From Thermogutta sp. (GTDB taxonomy: Bacteria > Planctomycetota > Planctomycetia > Pirellulales > Thermoguttaceae): a stretch of DNA of 11,347 nucleotides. The stretch spans positions 1 through 11,347 of the forward strand of contig JAAZNR010000425.1 in the NCBI GenBank assembly GCA_012798155.1, in the 5' to 3' direction. Below, piece after piece: positions 1 through 6,039 of this stretch. The notes below the pieces were generated by a model. The model had not been told where the DNA came from. It saw nothing but the letters and a program-made list of their open reading frames with translations, and ran no database searches. Numbering within the stretch: position 1 is the stretch's first letter; each line of letters starts with the position of its first letter. Made by a program: the position numbers and the translations under genes.

Positions 1-1
1 A

Positions 2-97
2 TTCCTCACGATCCTCACAGCCGTTACGGTCTTCGTGATCGTGAGTTCCGATTCCGGGGGCGGGCAAGCCGATCAAGCCAAGGCGGGCAGTTCGTAG
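2..97 (+). CDS. Possible C-terminal end of a membrane protein, partial at left edge
   Basis: An open frame runs in from the left edge and stops at TAG 95-97. It reads FLTILTAVTVFVIVSS, then a small polar Gly/Gln/Ala/Ser tail ending KAGSS. The first 16 residues have the composition of a transmembrane helix; the other two plus-strand frames here do not. If real, this is the last helix and tail of a membrane protein whose body lies outside the window, and its end overlaps the end of the oppositely oriented oxidoreductase by 25 bp. The family cannot be named from 31 residues. Chance hydrophobicity in an open frame is a fair alternative. Confidence 0.33.
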   Translation, partial: FLTILTAVTVFVIVSSDSGGGQADQAKAGSS

Positions 98-1464
98 CCC
101 TTCCGTCGCGGCCGAACGACGTAGGACGACTGATTGGCGCCCTCGTGATTGGTAAACTTTTCGGTCGCCGGATCCCACTTCAGTTTGAAGCCGACCTCGC
201 CGATCTCTCGCACGATGTTCACGAGGTAGCAAAGCGCCGTGGATCGCAGACCGTATTCGATGTCCGCGTTGCACTTGCCCCGGGTCTTGACGCAATCCAG
301 CCAATTGGCGATATGATATTCGGTCTCGGGCCGGGTGATCGGACCGGGGTTGTCCGGGCGTTGCAAGAGTTCTTTGGGATTCGTGGAGATCTTGTCGCGA
401 TTGATTTCGATCTTGCCGTTTTCCCCGATGAAGATCGCTCCCAGGCCCGGCCCCCAATCGCCGTCCAAGTGCAGGCGCAATTCCGTGCCGTTAGCGTACC
501 ACATGCGCACTTTGGCGCGCGGACCGGCCACCGGACGTGCCAATCGATTCAGGTATTCGAGATACGTCGGATCGTCGTCCGGCACGCGCTCGAATTGTCC
601 GCAAGGCCCGGAGTAGACCGGTTCCTCGAGCACCATCTCGACCGGGCCGGTCTCATCCGTTCCCAACGCCCTTTGAATCTGGTCGTAGGAGTGCGTGCCC
701 CAGCCGGTGACGCCGAAGCACAATCCGCCGCCGTCATAGTCCCACCAACGTTCCCAACCGTGGTGCAGTTCGGGGTGGTAGGGGCGAAGCTCGGCTTGAT
801 TCGTCCAGACGTCCCACCAGCCTTCCTTGCCGCCCTGCGGCAGGGGCATTTCCGGTTTGCCCGGCCATTTCTCGGGGCCGACGAAGTTGGGGGCCAACAC
901 CGTCTTGATCTTTCCGATGGCCCCATTCTTGACCAGATCACTGGCCCAATTGTTGTAGGGCATGGAGCGCTGCTGCGTGCCGACTTGCGTGACCCGATTG
1001 TAGCGGCGAGCCGCGTTCACCATATATCGCCCCTCCTGGATGGTCAGGCACATGGGCTTCTCGATATAGGCATCCATTCCCATTTGCATGGCGGTAACCG
1101 TGATCCAGGCGCGGGCATGGGTGGTCGTTTCAACCATCACCCCGTCCGGTTTCTTTTCTTCGATCAGCTTGCGGAAATCATCGTACCCGACCCAGTTGCG
1201 GCCGGCGGCTTTTTCGCCGATGAAACGGTCCACGGCCGGACGAAAGCAGTCGCTGACGTCGACGATTTCCAGATTCTTCAATTCCTGGGATTCCGCGACG
1301 ATTCCGCGTGCCCGGCCGCCCAGGCCGATGATGCCGACCTTCACGCGCTCCGAGGCCGGCGCGGCACCTTCCAAGCCCAGAGCCTTGCCCGACACAAAAA
1401 GCGGCACGCTCAACGCAGCGCCTGCCTTGAGCACGGAACGACGCGATAATTGCGACGACGACAT
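73..1464 (-). CDS. Gfo/Idh/MocA family oxidoreductase with Tat signal peptide
   Basis: A 463-residue NAD(P)-dependent oxidoreductase of the Gfo/Idh/MocA superfamily, whose members usually act on sugars, inositols or related polyols. Residues 5-30 form a twin-arginine signal (SRRSVLKAGAALSVPLFVSG), so export to the periplasm, folded with cofactor, is inferred. The Rossmann fold follows at about 42-165, with the dinucleotide loop GIIGLGGRARG at 44-54 and the family signature EKP at 135-137. The C-terminal alpha/beta domain includes GWGTHSYDQIQ near 254-264 and NWLDCVKTR near 387-395. The start was chosen at ATG 1464 because AAAGGAGAGG lies just upstream and the Tat motif begins at residue 5; an in-frame start at 1620 would add 52 residues without signal character. 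It lies 183 bp downstream of ftsY and is probably a separate unit. The substrate cannot be deduced: planctomycetes carry many such paralogs. Confidence 0.93.
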   Translation of the reverse strand: MSSSQLSRRSVLKAGAALSVPLFVSGKALGLEGAAPASERVKVGIIGLGGRARGIVAESQELKNLEIVDVSDCFRPAVDRFIGEKAAGRNWVGYDDFRKLIEEKKPDGVMVETTTHARAWITVTAMQMGMDAYIEKPMCLTIQEGRYMVNAARRYNRVTQVGTQQRSMPYNNWASDLVKNGAIGKIKTVLAPNFVGPEKWPGKPEMPLPQGGKEGWWDVWTNQAELRPYHPELHHGWERWWDYDGGGLCFGVTGWGTHSYDQIQRALGTDETGPVEMVLEEPVYSGPCGQFERVPDDDPTYLEYLNRLARPVAGPRAKVRMWYANGTELRLHLDGDWGPGLGAIFIGENGKIEINRDKISTNPKELLQRPDNPGPITRPETEYHIANWLDCVKTRGKCNADIEYGLRSTALCYLVNIVREIGEVGFKLKWDPATEKFTNHEGANQSSYVVRPRRKGYELPALA

Positions 1465-1469
1465 GGGAA

Positions 1470-1479
1470 CCTCTCCTTT
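1470..1479 (-). promoter_or_regulatory. Ribosome binding site that fixes the oxidoreductase start
   Basis: The minus strand reads AAAGGAGAGG, with the AGGAG core 8 nt before ATG 1464. This strong Shine-Dalgarno match is the main reason for preferring the shorter protein, which begins with the twin-arginine signal. Confidence 0.75.
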
Positions 1480-1628
1480 CCAACGTGGAATCGTGACGGT
1501 TCGGAGGGCACAAGGCGGTCCGATTTCAACACCGCCGATATTGTGGAACAAACGCGATCCCACCGCAAGCGCCGGAGATGGAAAAGAAAAATGGAGAACC
1601 GGCCTTGCCCGCCGCCGCATGGGCGTGG

Positions 1629-1662
1629 ATTCGGTCGTCGAAGAGATTCAGTCGTCGAAGAG
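1629..1662 (-). repeat. 17-bp tandem duplication across the ftsY stop codon
   Basis: On the minus strand CTCTTCGACGACTGAAT is followed directly by CTCTTCGACGACCGAAT, which matches at 16 of 17 positions. The first copy holds the last four ftsY codons (Leu-Phe-Asp-Asp) and the TGA stop. In the second copy, now 3' untranslated, TGA has become CGA. This looks like a small slippage or tandem-duplication scar. Because the first copy keeps the stop, the FtsY C-terminus is unchanged. Confidence 0.85.
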
Positions 1663-2562
1663 GCCGTCCACGAAGACTTCGGCGTCGAAGGGAAGTAGGT
1701 CCTCCGGCCGTTCGCCCACGCCGACGAATTTGACGGGGAGGCCGACTTGCTGACGAATGGCCACGACGACGCCCCCCTTGGCCGTGCCGTCGAGTTTCGC
1801 CAAAACCAGCCCGGTACAGTTTACGGCATCCGTAAAATGCTTGGCCTGGCTGATGCCGTTTTGGCCGGTCGTCGCGTCGAGGACGAGGAGCACCTCGTGC
1901 GGGGCCCCAGCCACTTGTTTTCCCAACACGCGGTGAATTTTGGACAATTCTCGCATCAGGTTTTGATGCGTCTGAAGCCTTCCCGCGGTGTCCACGATGC
2001 AGATGTCGGCCCCCTGCTCCAAGGCGGCGGCCACGGCCCTGTGTCCCACGGCGGCGGGATCGCTTCCTTCCGGTCCCGTCACGATTTCCACCCCCAATCG
2101 CTCGGCCCAGGTGCGAAGCTGCTGCACGGCGGCGGCGCGGAAGGTGTCGGCCGCCCCCAGCACGACCTTCTTGCCTTGACCTTTCAACATGTGCGCCAGT
2201 TTGGCGATGGTCGTCGTCTTTCCGCAGCCGTTGACCCCGCAGATCATCAATACCGTCAATCCGTCGGGGGCCAAATTCAACGGGGCCGCGGGCTGGCGGA
2301 GAAGTTCCTTCAAGTGGGATTTGATCTCCGCGACGGCGTCTTCCCATTCGATGACGCGATTACGATACTTGTCCCCGAGACGATCCACGATTTGGCGCGA
2401 GGCTTGCACGCCCATGTCCGTGCGAACGAGGACCTCGAAGATCTCGTCCAGAAAGGCCTGATCGACCAGCCGCCCCTTCGCCTTGAAGAGGTCGCGGATG
2501 TCCGTTTGCAGGATTTGTGCGGTTTTCTTGAGACCTTGCTTGATCCTATCGAAGAGTCCCAT
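1648..2562 (-). CDS. ftsY: Signal recognition particle receptor FtsY
   Basis: The 304-residue SRP-receptor GTPase, which docks ribosome-nascent chain-SRP complexes at the inner membrane for co-translational insertion. The helical N domain covers about residues 1-95. The SRP-type G domain has G1 GVNGCGKTTTIAKL at 109-122, the insertion-box motif DTFRAAAVQQL at 139-149, G3 DTAGR at 191-195, G4 AKLDGTAKGG at 255-264 (TKLD is commoner, but the KLD core is intact) and the closing GVGERPEDLLPF at 281-292. There is no long acidic A domain. The short N-terminus MGLFDRIKQGLKKT is amphipathic and may provide the membrane contact. Ffh is unlikely because no Met-rich M domain follows the G domain. Only a weak GAGAG-type ribosome site is visible before ATG 2562. 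The upstream gap holds a transposon relic, so co-transcription with nusB is uncertain. Confidence 0.97.
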   Translation of the reverse strand: MGLFDRIKQGLKKTAQILQTDIRDLFKAKGRLVDQAFLDEIFEVLVRTDMGVQASRQIVDRLGDKYRNRVIEWEDAVAEIKSHLKELLRQPAAPLNLAPDGLTVLMICGVNGCGKTTTIAKLAHMLKGQGKKVVLGAADTFRAAAVQQLRTWAERLGVEIVTGPEGSDPAAVGHRAVAAALEQGADICIVDTAGRLQTHQNLMRELSKIHRVLGKQVAGAPHEVLLVLDATTGQNGISQAKHFTDAVNCTGLVLAKLDGTAKGGVVVAIRQQVGLPVKFVGVGERPEDLLPFDAEVFVDGLFDD

Positions 2563-2585
2563 GGTCCAACGTCTCTCTATTCAGC

Positions 2586-2657
2586 TTCTTGCGACGGATT
2601 CTTGCGACCGAACGATACCCGTCCGCGGAGACCGGCGGCTGTGCGGAGACCGGCGGC
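2586..2657. repeat. Short direct repeats upstream of ftsY
   Basis: Two pairs of short direct repeats lie just upstream of the ftsY start. TTCTTGCGAC occurs at 2586-2595 and 2599-2608 (period 13). GCGGAGACCGGCGGC occurs at 2625-2639 and 2643-2657 (period 18, 15 identical bases). No gene or RNA fold is evident. They look like slippage-type local duplications in a spacer, in the region where an ftsY promoter or leader would be expected. Confidence 0.7.
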
Positions 2658-2720
2658 ATACCTTGCGTCTTGTCCGCGTCCGTATTCGGGATAGAGGCTG
2701 TGCCGGCGACTTCGTCATGC

Positions 2721-2978
2721 TAGTGCTCTGTTACAGCTTAATTTTAGGATTAGCCGACGTGCGAGCTTGTGAGCACGTCCCGGTACATTCCGCAAAACGG
2801 CCCTATGCCAATCCCCATTTTTAGCTGTGACAAAGCACTTGCACTGAGCGTTCCTCAGCAGTCAACTCCACGATATACTTCTTGCTTATGGCAACCTCCT
2901 TATCGAACAAGACGACAAGGAGTCTCGCCGAAAATGCCAACCAAGCCAACCCTAATTTCTGGCTGTCACAGAGCACTA
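2721..2978 (-). mobile_element. Degenerate IS630-type element with nested terminal inverted repeats
   Basis: A 254-bp element (2723-2976) is bounded by TA dinucleotides at 2721-2722 and 2977-2978, the target-site signature of the IS630/Tc1-mariner group. Its ends are inverted repeats: GTGCTCTGTTACAGC at the left, and GTGCTCTGTGACAGC read inward from the right, 14 of 15 matching, with looser similarity out to about 32 bp. A third copy, reading GTGCTTTGTCACAGC on the minus strand, ends at 2838 and matches the right end at 25 of 32 positions. The region therefore looks like the 5' end of an IS (2839-2976) abutting a smaller 116-bp two-ended element (2723-2838). Inside the small part, GACGTGC 2756-2762 pairs with GCACGTC 2773-2779 around a 10-nt loop. 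It sits between nusB (18 bp from its last codon) and ftsY. No intact transposase is present, so any movement would need help in trans. Confidence 0.8.
2839..2889 (-). pseudogene. Relic N-terminus of an IS630-type transposase
   Basis: On the minus strand a perfect AAGGAGG (2895-2901) is followed after 5 nt by ATA, then by codons reading SKKYIVELTAEERSVQ. KKYIVxLTxEER resembles the N-terminus of IS630-family transposases as I remember it. The ribosome site and spacing are right but the start codon is ATA, most simply a decayed ATG. The frame runs into the next inverted repeat after 17 codons, so this is a dead fragment. The family assignment rests on a short motif plus the TA-flanked termini. 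Confidence 0.6.
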
Positions 2979-2996
2979 GCCCCTTCGGCAAACCGG

Positions 2997-3497
2997 TCAA
3001 GGAGAGGCTTCCAGTTCCCTGCGGCGATCGTCCGAAGCGGCCTTTTGCTCACGCAACAGGCGATCGAGGATACCGTTGACAAATGCCCCGGAGTGCTCGG
3101 TGCCGAACGACTTGGCCAATTCGACGGCCTCGTCGATGACCACGCTCGGGGGCGTGTCCGTGTAGAGCAATTCATAAGCTCCCAATCGCAAGACGTTGCG
3201 ATCCACGGCGGCCATGCGGTCCAGCGTCCAATTCTCCGCGACCCTTTGCAGTCGCTCGTCCAATTCCCGGCGGTTGCGCCGCACGCCGGCCAAGAGGTCT
3301 TTGGCGAAACGCACCAAATCCGGCTGGCGAAGACCGTTTTGGATCATCTCCTCACCCTTGGCCGGGTTGTTTCGAGGATTGAGGTCGTCTTGGAACAAGA
3401 GTTGTAGCACCAGGACTCGGGCATGGCGGCGATCGGGGGCGGGATGAGTCGTCACGGACTGCGCTCCATGGGGACCCGGGACTTGTTTCTTGGACAT
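2997..3497 (-). CDS. nusB: Transcription antitermination factor NusB
   Basis: A 166-residue NusB, the small all-helical protein that with NusE (S10) binds boxA RNA and supports antitermination, chiefly in rRNA operons. The N-terminal helix begins at RRHARVLVLQLLFQ (23-36), the usual family start. The C-terminal core is strongly conserved: MAAVDRNVLRLGAYELLY (95-112), PSVVIDEAVELAKSFG (117-132) and AFVNGILDRLLRE (138-150). About 20 residues before the first helix and a charged tail after 150 make it slightly longer than E. coli NusB. The start lies 19 nt after the ribH stop, and the best ribosome-site candidate (GAGG) overlaps the end of ribH, so translational coupling is likely. The ribH-nusB pairing is widespread in bacteria. 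Confidence 0.96.
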   Translation of the reverse strand: MSKKQVPGPHGAQSVTTHPAPDRRHARVLVLQLLFQDDLNPRNNPAKGEEMIQNGLRQPDLVRFAKDLLAGVRRNRRELDERLQRVAENWTLDRMAAVDRNVLRLGAYELLYTDTPPSVVIDEAVELAKSFGTEHSGAFVNGILDRLLREQKAASDDRRRELEASP

Positions 3498-3516
3498 GGA
3501 CCGAACCGCGACCTCA

Positions 3517-4080
3517 TTATCGATCCCCTTGTCGGCCGGATGAGACGACCTCTCTCATTCGGCGGAGGATCGCTACCATCTGCAAAGCCGCTTCAGCGCA
3601 TTCCGCGCCCTTGTTGCCGGTCTTAGGACCGGTTCCGTCCTTTCCGTGCACGGCTGGCAGAGGGGCGGAACGGGCGATCGCCTGCTGCAGGGTTTCGCAC
3701 GTCAAGACCCCGAAGAGAACCGGGATACCGATCTCCATCCCCAGCTTCGCTAGCGACAGGCTCACCGCCCGATTGATGTGCGTGTCGTGCGACGTCTCGC
3801 CCTTGATGACCGCGCCCAGGCAGAGCACGGCCGAGTAGGCGCCGGATCGGGCGGCAACGGCGGCCGCCGTGGGAATCTCGAATGCCCCAGGTACCCAGAA
3901 GACGTGAATGTCGTCGGACTTCATCCCGGCTTGACGCAAGACGCCGACCGCGCCGTCGAGAAGCCCGTGGGTGATCGTCTCATTGAAACGGGCGACGATG
4001 ATCGCCATTTTACCGCAGTCCGGTGGGGAATGGTCCCACCATTCGCGGTATGTGACGGCCGGTGACGTGTCGAACGTCAT
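3517..4080 (-). CDS. ribH: 6,7-dimethyl-8-ribityllumazine synthase (RibH)
   Basis: The 187-residue lumazine synthase, which condenses 5-amino-6-ribitylaminouracil with 3,4-dihydroxy-2-butanone 4-phosphate in the penultimate step of riboflavin synthesis and forms pentameric or 60-mer shells. Visible motifs are IIVARFN (27-33), VPGAFEIP (63-70), LGAVIKGETSHDTHIN (88-103) with the likely catalytic His 98, FGVLTCET (123-130) and TGNKGAE (154-160). The usual short turn before GNKG is enlarged by roughly a dozen residues (PLPAVHGKDGTGPKT, 140-154). An N-terminal extension of about 23 residues precedes the first strand. It is the first gene of the ribH-nusB pair. The ribosome site is weak, and only 27 bp separate the ATG from a MITE-like element, so its promoter must lie inside or beyond that element. 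No FMN riboswitch is evident. Confidence 0.96.
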   Translation of the reverse strand: MTFDTSPAVTYREWWDHSPPDCGKMAIIVARFNETITHGLLDGAVGVLRQAGMKSDDIHVFWVPGAFEIPTAAAVAARSGAYSAVLCLGAVIKGETSHDTHINRAVSLSLAKLGMEIGIPVLFGVLTCETLQQAIARSAPLPAVHGKDGTGPKTGNKGAECAEAALQMVAILRRMREVVSSGRQGDR

Positions 4081-4107
4081 GGTTCGTATCTCTTATTCTC
4101 TTTCCTA

Positions 4108-4275
4108 ACTGGACTTTTGCAAACTGCTCCCCTCTCCCTCTGGGAGAGGGGCAGTGGGTGATGGCTTGGTGAAGTTAGGCAATCACGGCAAGCCGTTTTC
4201 GCGCCTAATTGCCCTCGCCATAACCCTCTTCCAAGCCGGACGAGAAATTGTCACGACAATTTGCAAAAGTCCAGT
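4108..4275. mobile_element. 168-bp MITE-like element with perfect 16-bp terminal inverted repeats
   Basis: ACTGGACTTTTGCAAA at 4108-4123 is perfectly repeated in inverted orientation at 4260-4275. The element is flanked by the direct repeat CCTA (4104-4107 and 4276-4279), a plausible 4-bp target-site duplication. Inside are a perfect hairpin CCCCTCTCCC-TCT-GGGAGAGGGG (4129-4151) and a perfect palindrome AAATTGTC-AC-GACAATTT (4245-4262) that overlaps the right end. There is no credible protein. This is the structure of a non-autonomous insertion element. The hairpin resembles the CCCTCTCCC/GGGAGAGGG palindromes dispersed in many bacterial genomes. It lies directly upstream of ribH, so it probably forms part of the ribH 5' region. 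The parent transposase family is not known. Confidence 0.78.
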
Positions 4276-4292
4276 CCTAACTTTTTTCTGTC

Positions 4293-4317
4293 CGTATGTC
4301 TCGATTCGTATGTCTCG
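4293..4317. repeat. CGTATGTCTCG direct repeat
   Basis: The 11-mer CGTATGTCTCG occurs at 4293-4303 and 4307-4317 (period 14), between the MITE-like element and the small ORF after rho. No function is apparent. Confidence 0.7.
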
Positions 4318-4330
4318 TATCTTAGGGCAC

Positions 4331-4561
4331 TTAGGGAACTTCCTTTTCGGGCACCCAGCCTTTTTCCCCCTGCCCTGCTTTTTTCTGCCCTGCTTTTTTT
4401 CCGCCCTGCCCTCGTTCGCTGCCGGCCGAATCGTCAACGCAGCAAAGAGGGCCGATAACCAATGCTACGCCTGCTACGCCCGAAAACAGCGTGCCGCATC
4501 GGAACGCTCGATGCCTTGAGGTCGTGATCCGGCTGGGGGCGATTCCGGTCCGGCGGGTCAT
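4331..4561 (-). CDS. Possible small secreted protein overlapping the rho stop codon
   Basis: A 76-codon frame starts at an ATG that overlaps the rho TGA stop as ATGA, a layout typical of translational coupling. The product starts with a basic stretch ([18 protein letters not shown]). A hydrophobic segment near residues 24-42 ([18 protein letters not shown]) follows, then [13 protein letters not shown], resembling a Sec signal peptide and cleavage region. The rest is low-complexity Lys/Gly/Gln with two KKAGQ repeats, ending EKEVP. No family is recognised. In favour: the coupled start, the signal-like architecture and a repeat period divisible by three. Against: no ribosome site, low complexity, and a position in an otherwise non-coding gap. 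It may be a real small exported basic protein, the truncated front of a decayed gene, or chance. Confidence 0.3.
   Translation of the reverse strand: MTRRTGIAPSRITTSRHRAFRCGTLFSGVAGVALVIGPLCCVDDSAGSERGQGGKKAGQKKAGQGEKGWVPEKEVP
4370..4399. repeat. 15-bp pyrimidine/purine-asymmetric tandem repeat
   Basis: CTGCCCTGCTTTTTT occurs twice in tandem (4370-4384 and 4385-4399), with a degraded third unit to about 4410. The tract is almost all pyrimidine on the plus strand. On the minus strand each unit encodes Lys-Lys-Ala-Gly-Gln in the frame of the possible small protein. T-rich and purine/pyrimidine-asymmetric, it could equally be a slippage-prone spacer downstream of rho. Confidence 0.8.
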
Positions 4562-6039
4562 CGCATGTTCATGCTCATGAGGAATTCGGCGTTGGTCTTG
4601 GTCTTGGCCAAGCGTCCCACCAAGAATTCCATGGCGTCCGGGGCGTTCATCTCGTTGAGGACCCGACGCAGCACGCAAATCCTGCGGTATTCTTCGCGGT
4701 CCAGCAGCATCTCTTCCCGCCGCGTGCCGGAGCGATTGATGTCGATGGCGGGCCAGATTCGTTTGTCCACCAGCTTCCGGTCGAGGACGATTTCCATATT
4801 GCCCGTACCCTTGAACTCCTCGAAGATCACTTCGTCCATCTTGCTGCCGGTATCGATCAGGGCCGTGGCGATGATCGTCAAGGAGCCGCCTTCGTCGATT
4901 TTTCGGGCCGAGCCGAAGAATCGCTTGGGTCGCTGGAGGGCGTTGGCATCCACGCCGCCGCTGAGGATTTTGCCGGAGTGCGGGCACTCGGCGTTCCAAG
5001 CACGTGCCAAGCGGGTGATGGAATCCAGAAATATCACCGCATCGCGGCCGTACTCCACCATTCGCTTGGCCTTTTCCAGCACCATTTCGGAGACTTGGAT
5101 GTGCCGAGCGGGGGCCTCATCGAAGGTGGAACTGATGACTTCGCAGTTCGAACCTTTGACCTGGCGTTCCATGTCGGTCACTTCTTCCGGCCGCTCGTCG
5201 ATCAAAAGCATGAACACGTAGCTGTCCGGATAGTTGTGCAGGACGGCCTTGGCCATTTTTTGGAGCAGGATCGTTTTACCCGCCCTGGGCGGGCTGACGA
5301 TCAGGCCGCGTTGGCCGAAACCGACCGGCGCGACCAAATCCACCACGCGGCATTCGATTTCGTCGCTCGTCGTCTCGAGCATGATCCGCTGGTCGGGATG
5401 GCAGGGCGTGAGATCGTCGAAGGCGATCCTTTTTGCCGCCAGATTCGGGTCTTCGTAATTGACGGCCTCCACCCGCAAGAGCGCGAAGTAGCGCTCGTTT
5501 TCCTTGGGTGGGCGTATCTGTCCGGACACGGTCATCCCCGTCCGCAGGCCAAATCGTCGGATCTGACTGGGAGAAACGTAAATATCGTCGGGGCAGGCGA
5601 GGTAGTGATAGTCCGGGCTGCGGAGGAAACCGAAACCGTCCGGCAGAATTTCCAGCGTACCTTCCCCGTAGATCAAGCCGCTGAGCTTGATCCGTTCCTT
5701 CAAAATGCGAAAGATCAGCTCTTGGCGATTGATGCCGGCGATATCGGTGAGGTTGTCCTTGCGAGCCTCCTCGATCAGTTCCGCCATCGACATCCGCTGG
5801 AGAACCGCGATATTCGTGTCCCCGGATTGTTTGATCTTTTCCAGTTCGCGGTCCTCGTCCTCCGTATCGAGGCGGCCCTCGACCAGTTGTTCCGCGATGG
5901 AAAGCGGTTCCTTGTCCTTATCGGGGCGGCGTCGGGGGCGATGCCCGCCCTGCGGCGAACCGTCGCCGCTCTCGCGGCTGAAACGCCGGGGCGGCGTCGA
6001 TGCGGAGTCGTGGAGATTGGCGTCGTGCGATTGGGACAT
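4558..6039 (-). CDS. rho: Transcription termination factor Rho
   Basis: The 493-residue hexameric RNA-dependent ATPase/helicase that ends transcription. E. coli-like Rho sequence begins near residue 76. Residues 1-75 are a polar extension, first basic and Gly/Pro-rich ([11 protein letters not shown], 35-45), then acidic ([12 protein letters not shown], 57-68). The primary RNA-binding domain includes [17 protein letters not shown] (125-141) and [20 protein letters not shown] (149-168). The ATPase core has Walker A PPRAGKT (250-256), catalytic-region [10 protein letters not shown] (281-290), Walker B AVIFLDS (334-340), Q-loop [20 protein letters not shown] (359-378) and R-loop [13 protein letters not shown] (409-421). 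All key elements are intact. The start is set by CAGGAGCC, with the AGGAG core 9 nt before ATG. It follows coaE by 359 bp, enough for its own promoter and leader. Confidence 0.98.
   Translation of the reverse strand: MSQSHDANLHDSASTPPRRFSRESGDGSPQGGHRPRRRPDKDKEPLSIAEQLVEGRLDTEDEDRELEKIKQSGDTNIAVLQRMSMAELIEEARKDNLTDIAGINRQELIFRILKERIKLSGLIYGEGTLEILPDGFGFLRSPDYHYLACPDDIYVSPSQIRRFGLRTGMTVSGQIRPPKENERYFALLRVEAVNYEDPNLAAKRIAFDDLTPCHPDQRIMLETTSDEIECRVVDLVAPVGFGQRGLIVSPPRAGKTILLQKMAKAVLHNYPDSYVFMLLIDERPEEVTDMERQVKGSNCEVISSTFDEAPARHIQVSEMVLEKAKRMVEYGRDAVIFLDSITRLARAWNAECPHSGKILSGGVDANALQRPKRFFGSARKIDEGGSLTIIATALIDTGSKMDEVIFEEFKGTGNMEIVLDRKLVDKRIWPAIDINRSGTRREEMLLDREEYRRICVLRRVLNEMNAPDAMEFLVGRLAKTKTNAEFLMSMNMR

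Noticed and set aside
145..1449. Long plus-strand open frame opposite the oxidoreductase
   Set aside because: It is an antisense shadow of a strongly supported gene; its protein has no recognisable motif and is rich in Gly, Arg, His and Asp, as GC-rich antisense frames usually are.
1747..2694. Plus-strand open frame opposite ftsY
   Set aside because: It is antisense to an intact GTPase with all G motifs, and no family is recognisable in it.
4081..4107. FMN riboswitch upstream of ribH
   Set aside because: Only 27 bp lie between the MITE-like element and the start codon, and no FMN-aptamer-like conserved blocks are visible within or beyond the element.
4281..4420. Intrinsic terminator for rho from the T-rich tracts
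   Set aside because: The T runs are on the plus strand, so they give A runs in the rho transcript. No GC stem followed by U residues is seen in the correct direction.
4183..4437. Lys/Arg-rich minus-strand frame crossing the MITE-like element
   Set aside because: It crosses the element boundary and the purine-rich repeat in a different frame from the signal-peptide-like ORF, and its composition comes from the repeat alone.
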